Positions 51,418 through 60,739 of a stretch of DNA of 64,000 bases are shown here, one piece after another. The stretch is taken from NCBI RefSeq assembly GCF_019145205.1, contig NZ_JAHSTT010000004.1:310001-374000 (forward strand). The letters run 5' to 3'. The stretch comes from Pseudomonas khavaziana. GTDB lineage: Bacteria; Pseudomonadota; Gammaproteobacteria; Pseudomonadales; Pseudomonadaceae. The notes under the pieces were generated by a model, which was not told where the DNA came from, made no database searches, and worked only from the letters and a program-made list of their open reading frames with translations. Each line of letters begins with the position of its first letter. Within the stretch, counting starts at the first letter, position 1. Both the position numbers and the translations under genes were made by a program.

Positions 51418-54400
51418 GCGCGGCGACCTTGGCAAAAAACACACTGGGCGGCTCGGCATACCGAGCCGACCATTGGACGCCCGCCACCAGCCTGACCAGC
51501 CGCCCCTCGTTCAGGGCGATTTTCATGGCCGCGAACTCCGCCGAGAACGGCGTGGCCGAGATGAATCGCTGGCGAAACCACGTATCGGAGAGCTGCGGCG
51601 CCACCCGTGAGCGCAGGACGACCGTGCGATTGTCGGCCCAGCGCGTCAGCACGAAATAAACCCTGTCGGTCTCCGGATGCGTACAGAAGAAATCGATTGA
51701 GGCCGGCCCGCCATGGCGCCTGTCGATGGGACTGACGACAAAGCCATTCTGCTCAAGAACCTGCCTGACCGCGCCTTGTGCCGCTTGCGAGCGCCGCGCA
51801 TTACGGCCTCTGCCCATACTCCTGAGCAATGCGGTATCGAGCCTGAAGGGAGGCGCGAAATCTACGCGCATGAACCCGGGTGAAGCCCCATCGACCCCTA
51901 TATTGATACTGGCCGCACCGGGGACGCCCGCGGGCCGGAGTATCTTCAACAAATCGACCATATGCCCCGTAGTGCCCGGCGCCAGCCAATGGTCGAGGCT
52001 GGCGCGGATATTGAGTAAATGCGTGGCCGTAATCGAAGTCCCGCTGTCCGCCAGCTCAACCAGGCGCTCGCCCAAAAAAAGCCGGCTGCCCTCCGTCAGC
52101 ATGGGAAAGGCTCTGCCCACTGTCACGCTCAAGGGTTCGTTGAACAGGGGTTGATGCGGCGTCCATAAACCATCGGTACCCAGGGTGGTCGGCACCGGCT
52201 GTTCGGCAGAGTTGCTGCCCAACCAACGCTCCATATACCCATAGGCCCTGAAGGAAAGATCGTGGTTTCTCATGATGAAAACGATACTGCGGGACGACAC
52301 CCCAGAGCCCTGGGGCAACAGCCGGAAATAGTTGCCGCCTAACTGCAGCACCTCGTATCCCGGGTAACCTGACATCGCGGGCACTTGGTAAATCCGGCGC
52401 GGGGGCGCTACCTCGTTCAGCGCGAAATCCGGCTGGAAACCCCAACTTTGCCAGGTGGTGTCGGCTATCGGCGAAGCCCGCAGAGCCGCCTCCGTGAGGG
52501 CCCGCGAGGGCGGTGCCCACTCACCGGCGCTCCGGGCCGGAGCCCAAGGTTGGAATACCGCGGAACTCGGCCCCGCTACCGGCGCATCGGCCTGCAGCAG
52601 CCACTCACGAGGGTGCTCGATGTGCAGCACCAGTTCGTCCGAGCCTTGCGCAGAAGGCGTTTTCAAGCGCAGGTCCGCTTCATTCCGGCGTTGATACACC
52701 GAATAAATCTCGTCACCATCGGCCAGCAACTGTTGACCATTTTTCACATACCGTCCCTTGTCTTGGGGCCACTTCAACTCGACAGCATCTTCCAACCCGC
52801 CTGAATACTTGAAGCGTCCCAGCAGGCTGAGCGGTCTGCCAGGCGAGACGTTCAGGCCGGCGAGCGCACCGCTGGCGAAACCATGATGGCGATGCAAGTG
52901 CGACAGGGCGACCCGCGCAACCCTGGCCCCCTTGGGCGCGGGGCCAAACGACAACAGTACGTCAACGAACGCCAGCAGGGTCAGGAACGCCACATCCACG
53001 GCGTCGTGGGCATCGCGGCTGAAATGATAACGCCGCGCCGCAAGCAGCATTTCGTACAGGCTGATACCCACGCCCAGCACCGGGACAAAGGACAGCAGCC
53101 CGCGGATGCTCGCAGCATGCTGCTCACCCAGACGTTGCTCGCGATACGCCTGCAACGCCAGGGAAGAGTTGGACTGGGCCTGGGTACGACGCTGCACCTC
53201 GAACATCCGTGCATGGGCCAGCAGCGCCCTGGCATTGCCCTGGGAGGTGGTCACCGTGGCCAGCCAACCTTCGGGCACCAGCGCAATCTGCTCGTTGATT
53301 TGCGCCGCCACACTGTCCGGGTCAACCGCCGGCACCTTATGCCGCACCGCGAAGAAACCGACGATCAGCCCAATAAGACGGGCCACCGACGGCACGTCAA
53401 TACGGTGTACAAACAGCTTGCGCGGTGCTACCTGCGGGTCTTCGCCGGGGTAGCTGTCGACCGCCTGGGTCTCCCAGCCGGGCGCCACCTGGCGCGCCAA
53501 CACCTTGCGATTCAGGGGCAAGGCACCGTCCTTGTTCAAGGCTTGCTCGGCCAGCGCCACACTGGCGTACTCGGCGATGGGCGGGCTTTCCAACGCTGCG
53601 GGCCAATAGACGATGCACAGTCCGGAAAGCCTGTCCTGCATCACCAGCATTGCGGCGACATGGCGATCATGCTCCAGAGTGTGGCCCACCAGACGCACCA
53701 ACCCCAATTGCACATCCAGCCCGTCACCTCTCAGATCACTGGCCACCTGCGCCTCCATGACGCGGCTGAACAGCCGTTGCGCCTGCTCGCTCAAGCCCTG
53801 CCGGACCGCGCTGTATACCTGCATCTGAGCCCTTTGTTGCAGAGCCCGATAGACCAGCGCCTGGGATAAGCCCTGGGACGGTATCCGGGTCGATGCCGGC
53901 GGGTAAAACGCGCGCTGGATCAGCTTGTCGTATTCCCCACCCAGATCCAGGGAGGCGAGCGTCTTGATCAGGTAACGCACACTCAGTCGTTTTTTCAGAT
54001 CCGGGTCGAGCCAGCGTGCACGGTTCAAGCGCCAGCGGGTCCATGGGGCTTTGGGATCCAGGTTATGCAGCGCCAATTGCAGCAGGCTGAAGGTCGTGCG
54101 CTGCTGGCTGACAGTGATTTTCACATCGCGATCCCCCACCGCGCATTGGCTCGACCAGCTACACAACTGGGAACTCACATCATCTGGCACATCGAGCAGG
54201 GGTTTATCGATATCCAATGGCGGGTACAAACCGTCTTTGCTCAAGCGGGCGATCAGCGCCTGGCGGGCAAAGGATTCGAGGTCGGGCAACTCCAGCCACA
54301 GCTTGCGTTCCACCGCCCAGGCACTGGCCAGGTAGCGGCGGCACAGGCCCTTGTAGTGCTGGCGTTGGGCGCTGGTCGCCGTGGCCAGCCAGGCCGGCAG

Positions 54401-56617
54401 TTTCTTCGCCTGGATGGCGGCCGTCTGCAACAGGTTGAGATTGGCCATGGCCAGGGTCCGTGCATCATTGGCCGGCACCTGCAGGCCGTCGAACAATTCC
54501 TGGGCCAATAACTGCCGGCTCAGTTCCCGGTCACTCACCTGGTTGAACAGCCGGTGCCCCTGATCAATCAGCTTGTTCATCTCGATGTGATGTTGCACCT
54601 GCTTGATGAACAGGTCTTTGAGCAAGGCGCGTTCGATCATTGCATAGCTCACCACCAGGGGCGTATCGGTGGGCACCGCGCTGATCGCAATGCGCGCCTG
54701 CGTGCGCTGGTGCCGCCCGATACAGCGCCACAGCATCGAGCCATCGCGGCTTTTCAGGCTGGCTTCAAGCGCCTTGGCAAACGCACTCAGGGAGTCAAAC
54801 GCCACCAGCCCTCCGTAATGTCCGGCCACATATAACAACACCGGGTGCGGGGCGTCAGGGTTGGCCTGGGCCGCGTTGCAAGTCACCAGCACCGCGCCCA
54901 GCAGTGGGTACAAGGCATCACCGCCCACCGCCACTTGCAGCACGCAGGTATCGGTGGCCCGCTGCCCAGGCCGCCAGGCTTTACTCAGCGCTGTTTCGAG
55001 ATGTGCCAAGTGGGCGTCGCTGAGCAGGCTCAGGCGGTGTTGCATCTGCGCCTCGTACAGCAAAGCCTGCAGCTGTGCCGAGCCCAGCAAGGAGCCACGA
55101 TTGCGCGAACCCTCGGGTTGCTCCTGCCAATACTCTTTTTCAAACACACGGTCCAGCGGCCCCCACGCCCATTTGCGCGCAGTCTCTACATGTGTCTGCC
55201 ACTGGCGTTCGAGGCTGAGAAAATCCTGGTAGGCCACGCTGTCCTTGCCCACATCCGTCGCGTCGAGCAAGCCCATCAGGCCTTTTTCGTAACGCTTGAG
55301 CTGCGCTTCGCGGGTTTTCAACGCAAGTTCCGGCGCCAGGTGCCCAGCCACGATCTCGTCGCTGCGGCGCTGCCGATCCCACTCCAGCAAGATCTCCAGG
55401 GTGTGTCCCAAGCGCGGGAAAGTGACCAGGCGCCGACGTCCTTTCTCGATAAACTTGAGAAAGCGCCGCACATCGGGAGCCGCTGACGCGCTCGCGCCCT
55501 GAAGGCCTACCGCCGCGTGGTTGATCGACAAGGCACACGCCAGTTCGTTATCCCATTGCCCGTCCAGCGCCTCGCCGGCACTGACCAACAGCGCGTCACC
55601 GCGCAACACGCCGCCACGCTGTGGTACGAACGGCATGGGTATAACGCTGGGTGCCTCACACAGTTCATGCCAGCGGCGCAACGGCAGGCACTGCCACAAC
55701 ATGCGGCTCAGCGGGCCATTGACCAGTATCGGCAGATCACACACCAATTGGTGCCAGGAAGCGAATTCGTAGAACTGGCGAAACAGGCCAGGCAGATACA
55801 CCACGTGGGGCGAATCCCCCTCACCGCCCTCGCGATAGACATGCAAGGCACCCGGAACCGACACGCTACGCTGGTTGGTGGCAGGCCACATGACCTTGCT
55901 CGCCTGAACGTTCGCCCATTCGCCGCCGGCCCGCTGGCGCTGGTCGGCTTCGGGTATTTCCAGCAACTTGCGCAGCATGTCATAGCCGCTGTCAGACAGG
56001 TGGTACGCGCGATAGGCCAGCCAAGCGTTTGCGGCAAACAAGGAGGTACGCAATTGCACCCAGCGCTCGCGACGGGTCAACCACGAACCATGGGCCAGCT
56101 GCTGCCAATACTCACGGGCCGCCTGTTCGATGCGGCCGAGCAAGGCCAAGCCCTTGACCCGCAACAGGGCATCCCAAGCCGTATAAGGCAAGGTACGGGC
56201 CGGATCATCCTTGATACTCAGCGCGGTGAAGTGGTTGATATTGACCGGTACATAGGGCTGGATCAGCAAGGCCAGTGCGCGTTCGGTCAGGCTGTCGACC
56301 TTCTGGGGCGGGGCCGGTGGCCGCGGTTCGGTGAACAGCACTGTGTCCGGGTCCAGGCCAAATGCCTCATGCAGCGCGTTGCGCACGACTCCCAGCACTC
56401 TGGGCGCACGGCCAAGCAAGCCACTGAGGACCTTGGCCGCTTCGCTGGCGCTGGCCTGCGCTTGGTGGAGCCGATTGATTTCCAGGCTGGGCTGCATGAC
56501 CGCGTTGAGCCGACGGGTCAGCAGCGTGCGCATCGCCTCGTCACGGTCTGCTGATGTAGTGTGCGGGTCGTCGAAGTCGAGCTTGTCGGCCCAGGTGGAG
56601 GTGGTGTCAGTGCTCAT
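51407..56617 (-). CDS. Giant DUF6543 (dermonecrotic toxin-like domain) protein
   Basis: 1736-residue protein with start at MSTDTTSTWADKLDF. It is of the DUF6543 type common in pseudomonads, often labelled dermonecrotic toxin domain-containing. It has long helical regions, two hydrophobic stretches near residue 1200 (LLSFVPVLGVGISLYEMLL, FLTLLAFVDVLLSF) and a C-terminal soluble part. There is no signal peptide. Toxin activity is not shown: no catalytic motif is recognised. It has no adjacent immunity or secretion gene. Confidence 0.8.
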   Translation of the reverse strand: MSTDTTSTWADKLDFDDPHTTSADRDEAMRTLLTRRLNAVMQPSLEINRLHQAQASASEAAKVLSGLLGRAPRVLGVVRNALHEAFGLDPDTVLFTEPRPPAPPQKVDSLTERALALLIQPYVPVNINHFTALSIKDDPARTLPYTAWDALLRVKGLALLGRIEQAAREYWQQLAHGSWLTRRERWVQLRTSLFAANAWLAYRAYHLSDSGYDMLRKLLEIPEADQRQRAGGEWANVQASKVMWPATNQRSVSVPGALHVYREGGEGDSPHVVYLPGLFRQFYEFASWHQLVCDLPILVNGPLSRMLWQCLPLRRWHELCEAPSVIPMPFVPQRGGVLRGDALLVSAGEALDGQWDNELACALSINHAAVGLQGASASAAPDVRRFLKFIEKGRRRLVTFPRLGHTLEILLEWDRQRRSDEIVAGHLAPELALKTREAQLKRYEKGLMGLLDATDVGKDSVAYQDFLSLERQWQTHVETARKWAWGPLDRVFEKEYWQEQPEGSRNRGSLLGSAQLQALLYEAQMQHRLSLLSDAHLAHLETALSKAWRPGQRATDTCVLQVAVGGDALYPLLGAVLVTCNAAQANPDAPHPVLLYVAGHYGGLVAFDSLSAFAKALEASLKSRDGSMLWRCIGRHQRTQARIAISAVPTDTPLVVSYAMIERALLKDLFIKQVQHHIEMNKLIDQGHRLFNQVSDRELSRQLLAQELFDGLQVPANDARTLAMANLNLLQTAAIQAKKLPAWLATATSAQRQHYKGLCRRYLASAWAVERKLWLELPDLESFARQALIARLSKDGLYPPLDIDKPLLDVPDDVSSQLCSWSSQCAVGDRDVKITVSQQRTTFSLLQLALHNLDPKAPWTRWRLNRARWLDPDLKKRLSVRYLIKTLASLDLGGEYDKLIQRAFYPPASTRIPSQGLSQALVYRALQQRAQMQVYSAVRQGLSEQAQRLFSRVMEAQVASDLRGDGLDVQLGLVRLVGHTLEHDRHVAAMLVMQDRLSGLCIVYWPAALESPPIAEYASVALAEQALNKDGALPLNRKVLARQVAPGWETQAVDSYPGEDPQVAPRKLFVHRIDVPSVARLIGLIVGFFAVRHKVPAVDPDSVAAQINEQIALVPEGWLATVTTSQGNARALLAHARMFEVQRRTQAQSNSSLALQAYREQRLGEQHAASIRGLLSFVPVLGVGISLYEMLLAARRYHFSRDAHDAVDVAFLTLLAFVDVLLSFGPAPKGARVARVALSHLHRHHGFASGALAGLNVSPGRPLSLLGRFKYSGGLEDAVELKWPQDKGRYVKNGQQLLADGDEIYSVYQRRNEADLRLKTPSAQGSDELVLHIEHPREWLLQADAPVAGPSSAVFQPWAPARSAGEWAPPSRALTEAALRASPIADTTWQSWGFQPDFALNEVAPPRRIYQVPAMSGYPGYEVLQLGGNYFRLLPQGSGVSSRSIVFIMRNHDLSFRAYGYMERWLGSNSAEQPVPTTLGTDGLWTPHQPLFNEPLSVTVGRAFPMLTEGSRLFLGERLVELADSGTSITATHLLNIRASLDHWLAPGTTGHMVDLLKILRPAGVPGAASINIGVDGASPGFMRVDFAPPFRLDTALLRSMGRGRNARRSQAAQGAVRQVLEQNGFVVSPIDRRHGGPASIDFFCTHPETDRVYFVLTRWADNRTVVLRSRVAPQLSDTWFRQRFISATPFSAEFAAMKIALNEGRLVRLVAGVQWSARYAEPPSVFFAKVAALTP

Positions 56618-56711
56618 GGCGGGCTTTCCCGTACAGAAAAAGCCGAGCCTAGGCACCCCGGCTATCCAGGGTGCGTTACATAGTTGGGCGCCCCACCCAC
56701 AGGCCGCAGGC

Positions 56712-56738
56712 AAAAAAAAGCCCGCAGTGCGTGCGGGC
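56712..56738 (-). terminator. Intrinsic terminator of uraH
   Basis: GCCCGCA hairpin with eight U on the minus strand, located 42 bases after the uraH stop. Confidence 0.88.
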
Positions 56739-56779
56739 GAAACCAACGAAGAGCATTGGGGGTAAAGCGCGGTGACGAC

Positions 56780-57133
56780 TCAGCTACCGCGGTAGGTGGA
56801 GTAGCTGTAAGGCGAAATCAGCAGGGGCACATGGTAATGATCCTGTTCAGCGCTGATGCCAAAGCGCAGCACCACCACATCGAGAAACGCAGGCTGGGGC
56901 AGCTGTACACCACGGGCGCGGTAATAGTCGCCGGCACTGAATTGCAACTGGTAGACACCGCTGCGGTAGTCGTCACCTTGCAGCAGTGGCGCATCGCAAC
57001 GGCCGTCGCTGTTGGTCATGGCACTGGCAACCAGCTCCAGCTGCGCGCCTTCGACGCGGTACAGCTCAACCTTGATCGCGCTGCCGGGGCAGCCATGTGC
57101 GGCGTCCAAAACGTGTGTGGTCAAACGTCCCAT
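56780..57133 (-). CDS. uraH: 5-hydroxyisourate hydrolase
   Basis: 117-residue transthyretin-like protein: N-terminal GRLTTHVLDAAHGCPGSAIKVELYR and the hallmark C-terminus YHVPLLISPYSYSTYRGS. It hydrolyses 5-hydroxyisourate to OHCU, the second step of urate degradation. It is divergent from puuE, so the two are probably controlled by the shared intergenic region. Confidence 0.95.
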   Translation of the reverse strand: MGRLTTHVLDAAHGCPGSAIKVELYRVEGAQLELVASAMTNSDGRCDAPLLQGDDYRSGVYQLQFSAGDYYRARGVQLPQPAFLDVVVLRFGISAEQDHYHVPLLISPYSYSTYRGS

Positions 57134-57233
57134 GGCGTCTACACGCCTCCCGAAGTCAGTAGAAGAGAAATCCGCACTTTTTCAGGGCAGTGAAAAAGCC
57201 GGCGATGGGTGATTAAGACATTTTCAACTAAAA

Positions 57234-57243
57234 TTGTACACAA
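57234..57243. promoter_or_regulatory. Candidate operator, TTGTACACAA
   Basis: One-mismatch copy of TTGTATACAA about 100 bases upstream of uraH. Confidence 0.5.
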
Positions 57244-57282
57244 TAAATTCAGCCTACTCATCGCGTCTTTTGACCTGCCCCC

Positions 57283-57383
57283 CTGTAGGAGCGAGCTTGC
57301 TCGCGAAAATCGCCAACGATACCGCGGGTCTTCAGGAGAAACGCGGTGACTTTAAGTTCTTCGCGAGCAAGCTCGCTCCTACA
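57283..57383. repeat. REP palindrome pair
   Basis: CTGTAGGAGCGAGCTTGCTC and its inverse GAGCAAGCTCGCTCCTACAG at the two ends. Confidence 0.87.
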
Positions 57384-57514
57384 GTTCTATGCACCTACGC
57401 AGACAGCGCAGTTATTTTGCTTAAATTGACCAGTCAGGCAGGTTTCTTGCAACCCTTGTAAACCGACCGTTCAGAAAAAATGCAGAAATGCACACTTACA
57501 AAGTGGCGAATAAG

Positions 57515-57524
57515 TTGTATACAA
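57515..57524. promoter_or_regulatory. Candidate operator, TTGTATACAA
   Basis: Perfect palindrome 40 bases before the puuE start, a position fit for a repressor. Identical to the site at 49241-49250. Confidence 0.65.
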
Positions 57525-57564
57525 TCACTCATCGCCACCTCGACGAACAAGAAGGAAGACTGCA

Positions 57565-58491
57565 GTGAGCGCTGACTACCCACGCGACCTGATCGGTTAC
57601 GGCAGTAACCCTCCTCACCCCCACTGGCCGGGCAAGGCACGCATCGCGCTATCGTTCGTACTCAACTACGAAGAAGGCGGCGAGCGCAATATCCTGCATG
57701 GTGACAAAGAGTCCGAAGCCTTCCTCTCGGAAATGGTCTCGGCCCAGCCGCTGCAAGGCGAGCGCAACATGAGCATGGAATCGCTGTACGAATACGGCAG
57801 CCGTGCCGGCGTATGGCGCATCCTGAAGCTATTCAAAGAATTCGATATCCCGCTGACCATCTTCGCCGTAGCCATGGCCGCCCAGCGCCACCCGGACGTG
57901 ATCCGCGCGATGGTGGCTGCCGGTCACGAAATCTGCAGCCACGGCTACCGCTGGATCGACTACCAGTACATGGACGAGGCCCAGGAGCGCGAGCACATGC
58001 TCGAAGCCATCCGCATCCTCACCGAACTCACCGGCGAACGCCCACTGGGCTGGTACACCGGGCGCACCGGCCCCAACACGCGCCGGCTGGTGATGGAGGA
58101 AGGCGGCTTCCTGTATGACTGCGACACCTATGACGACGACCTGCCCTACTGGGAACCCAACACCCCCAGCGGCAAGCCGCACCTGGTGATCCCCTACACC
58201 CTGGACACCAACGACATGCGCTTTACCCAGGTGCAGGGTTTCAACAAGGGCGATGATTTTTTCGAGTACCTCAAAGACGCGTTTGACGTGCTGTATGCCG
58301 AAGGCGCCGAGGCACCGAAGATGCTGTCCATCGGTTTGCATTGCCGCCTGATTGGCCGCCCGGCACGCCTGGCCTCCTTGAAGCGTTTTATTGAATACGC
58401 CAAGAGTCACGAACAGGTGTGGTTCACCCGGCGTGTCGACATTGCCCGCCATTGGCAGCAAACCCACCCCTGCACGGGAGCGGCGAAATGA
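57565..58491 (+). CDS. puuE: Allantoinase PuuE
   Basis: 308-residue polysaccharide-deacetylase-fold allantoinase. GTG start with AAGGAAG before it. The SFVLNYEEGGERNILHGD and EICSHGYRWIDYQ motifs are characteristic of PuuE, which is metal-independent, unlike classic allantoinase. It opens allantoin to allantoate. The uraD start overlaps its stop by 4 bases. Confidence 0.95.
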   Translation: MSADYPRDLIGYGSNPPHPHWPGKARIALSFVLNYEEGGERNILHGDKESEAFLSEMVSAQPLQGERNMSMESLYEYGSRAGVWRILKLFKEFDIPLTIFAVAMAAQRHPDVIRAMVAAGHEICSHGYRWIDYQYMDEAQEREHMLEAIRILTELTGERPLGWYTGRTGPNTRRLVMEEGGFLYDCDTYDDDLPYWEPNTPSGKPHLVIPYTLDTNDMRFTQVQGFNKGDDFFEYLKDAFDVLYAEGAEAPKMLSIGLHCRLIGRPARLASLKRFIEYAKSHEQVWFTRRVDIARHWQQTHPCTGAAK

Positions 58492-59003
58492 CTGCATTCC
58501 AGACCTTGAAACCTTCGACCTTGAGCCGTGACGCTTTCGTCCAGGCCTTTGCCGATATCTACGAACACTCGCCATGGGTGGCCGAAAAGGCCTTCGACCT
58601 GGGCCAGGATGCCTCGATCGACCAGATCGAAACCCTGCACCAGCGCATGAGCGACATCCTGTTGAGTGCTGATCACACCCGCCAGTTGGCATTGATCAAC
58701 GCTCACCCGGACCTGGCCGGTAAAGCCGCCGTCCAGGGCCAACTCACCCAAGCCAGCACCGATGAGCAAGCTGGCGCGGGGATTCACCAATGCACGGCCG
58801 AAGAGTTTTCTCGCTTCACCGAGCTGAACGACGCCTACAAGGCCAAGTTCAAGTTTCCCTTCATCATGGCGGTAAAAGGCAGCAACCGGCACCAGATCCT
58901 CGCCGCGTTCGAAACGCGCATCCATAACTCCACGGATACAGAGTTCAAGTGCGCGCTGGACGAGATCAATAAGATCGCGTTGTTCCGTTTATTGACCCTC
59001 TAA
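58488..59003 (+). CDS. uraD: OHCU decarboxylase
   Basis: 171-residue protein with the OHCU decarboxylase fold: helical, containing [15 protein letters not shown] near the N-terminus, [13 protein letters not shown] in the middle and [14 protein letters not shown] near the end. Converts OHCU to S-allantoin. ATGA overlap with puuE; a following gene for allantoicase starts 41 bases later. Confidence 0.95.
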   Translation: MTAFQTLKPSTLSRDAFVQAFADIYEHSPWVAEKAFDLGQDASIDQIETLHQRMSDILLSADHTRQLALINAHPDLAGKAAVQGQLTQASTDEQAGAGIHQCTAEEFSRFTELNDAYKAKFKFPFIMAVKGSNRHQILAAFETRIHNSTDTEFKCALDEINKIALFRLLTL

Positions 59004-59044
59004 ACGACCATCCCCAGCCACTCTATCTAAGGCAGACAAGAAGA

Positions 59045-60040
59045 ATGAAAGCGCAACCCGTACCTTTCGAGAAGTTCGTCAACCTGGCCGACGCCCGCCT
59101 GGGCACCAAGATCATCTCGGTGACCGATGACTGGTTCGCCGACGCCAACCGCCTGTTCCAGCCGACCCCGGCCGTATGGAAGGAGGGCGTTTTCGATGAC
59201 AACGGCAAGTGGATGGACGGCTGGGAGTCACGCCGCAAGCGCTTCGAAGGCTACGACAGCGCAGTGATCCGCCTGGGCGTGCCCGGCTCGATCAAGGGCG
59301 TGGACATCGACACTTCATTCTTCACCGGCAACTTCCCGCCGTCGGCCTCCCTGGAAGCCTGCTTCCTGGCCTCGGGCGAGCCGGACGCCAACACCCAGTG
59401 GGTGGAAGTGCTGTCGGCGGTAGAGCTGCAAGGCAACAGCCACCACTACCACGAAATCAATAACGACCAGGCGTTCAGCCATCTGCGCTTCAACATCTAC
59501 CCGGATGGCGGCGTCGCCCGTCTGCGTGTGTACGGCGTGCCGTTCCGCGACTGGTCTTCGGTGGGCGACAACGAACAGGTCGACCTGGCTGCCGCGCTCA
59601 ATGGCGGGCGTGCCCTGGCCTGCTCCGACGAGCACTTCGGGCGCATGAGCAACATCCTCAACCCGGGCCGTGGCATCAACATGGGCGACGGCTGGGAAAC
59701 CGCGCGTCGTCGTACACCTGGCAATGACTGGGTGATCGTCGCCCTCGGCCACCCGGGCGAGATCGAGAAGATCATCGTCGACACCCTGCACTTCAAGGGC
59801 AACTACCCGGACACCTGCTCGATCCAGGGCGCGTTCGTCAAAGGCGGCACTGACAGCCAGATCGAAACCCAATCGCTGTTCTGGCGCGAACTGTTGCCGG
59901 CGCAGAAACTGGAAATGCACGCCGAACACACCTTCGCCGAGCAGATCAAGGCACTGGGGCCGATTACCCACATCCGCTTGAACGTGTTCCCGGATGGCGG
60001 TGTGAGTCGCCTGCGTGTCCTGGGCAAAGTGTCGAAGTAA
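59045..60040 (+). CDS. alc: Allantoicase
   Basis: 331-residue allantoicase made of two repeated jelly-roll domains: [21 protein letters not shown] at the start of domain 1 and the like [18 protein letters not shown] near 180 for domain 2; both have VIRLGVPG / VIVALGHPG strands and RLRVYG / RLRVLG ends. It hydrolyses allantoate to ureidoglycolate and urea. Confidence 0.96.
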   Translation: MKAQPVPFEKFVNLADARLGTKIISVTDDWFADANRLFQPTPAVWKEGVFDDNGKWMDGWESRRKRFEGYDSAVIRLGVPGSIKGVDIDTSFFTGNFPPSASLEACFLASGEPDANTQWVEVLSAVELQGNSHHYHEINNDQAFSHLRFNIYPDGGVARLRVYGVPFRDWSSVGDNEQVDLAAALNGGRALACSDEHFGRMSNILNPGRGINMGDGWETARRRTPGNDWVIVALGHPGEIEKIIVDTLHFKGNYPDTCSIQGAFVKGGTDSQIETQSLFWRELLPAQKLEMHAEHTFAEQIKALGPITHIRLNVFPDGGVSRLRVLGKVSK

Positions 60041-60049
60041 TGCTGAGCC

Positions 60050-60149
60050 TGTAGGAGCGAGCTTGCTCGCGAAGATCGTCAACGATAACGCGCCCATTCT
60101 GGATATACGCGGTGTCCTTGAGTTTTTCGCGAGCAAGCTCGCTCCTACA
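60050..60149. repeat. REP palindrome pair
   Basis: TGTAGGAGCGAGCTTGCTCG and its inverse at the two ends, between alc and allA. Confidence 0.87.
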
Positions 60150-60185
60150 AAGATCCAATAACAATTCAAGATTAAGAAGACAGCC

Positions 60186-60689
60186 ATGCGCACACTGATG
60201 ATCGAACCTTTGACCAAAGAAGCCTTCGCCCCCTTCGGAGACGTTATCGAAACCGACGGCAGCGATCACTTCATGATCAACAACGGGTCGACCATGCGCT
60301 TTCACAAGTTGGCTACGGTCGAAACAGCACAGCCTGAAGACCACGCCATCATCAGCATCTTCCGCGCCGATGCGCAGGACATGCCGCTGACCGTGTGCAT
60401 GCTGGAAAGACACCCGCTGGGCAGCCAGGCTTTTATTCCGCTGCTCGGCAACCCCTTTCTGATCGTGGTCGCGCCACTTGGCGATGCACCTGTATCAGGC
60501 TTGGTCCGCGCCTTCGTCACCAACGGCAGGCAGGGCATCAATTACCATCGCGGCGTCTGGCACCACCCGGTGCTGACGATCGAAAAGCGGGATGACTTCC
60601 TGGTGGTTGATCGCAGTGGCACAGGCAATAACTGCGATGAGCATTTTTTCAAAGAGGATGAGCGGTTGATCCTCGCCCCCCACCAATAA
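60186..60689 (+). CDS. allA: Ureidoglycolate lyase
   Basis: 167-residue AllA: APFGDVIETDGSDHFMINNGS at the N-terminus and GINYHRGVWHHPVLTI in the core. It splits ureidoglycolate to glyoxylate and urea, ending the pathway. The length is usual. Confidence 0.94.
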   Translation: MRTLMIEPLTKEAFAPFGDVIETDGSDHFMINNGSTMRFHKLATVETAQPEDHAIISIFRADAQDMPLTVCMLERHPLGSQAFIPLLGNPFLIVVAPLGDAPVSGLVRAFVTNGRQGINYHRGVWHHPVLTIEKRDDFLVVDRSGTGNNCDEHFFKEDERLILAPHQ

Positions 60690-60739
60690 GAGAAGGCCGG
60701 ATCACCCGACAACAGGGTGACAGGCGAGAGGTAAAGACT

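Larger units (their letters stand above)
57134..57564. other. uraH-puuE divergent control region
   Basis: 431 bases containing a REP pair (57283-57383) and two copies of the TTGTAYACAA motif, one near each gene. No open gene is supported. Confidence 0.6.
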
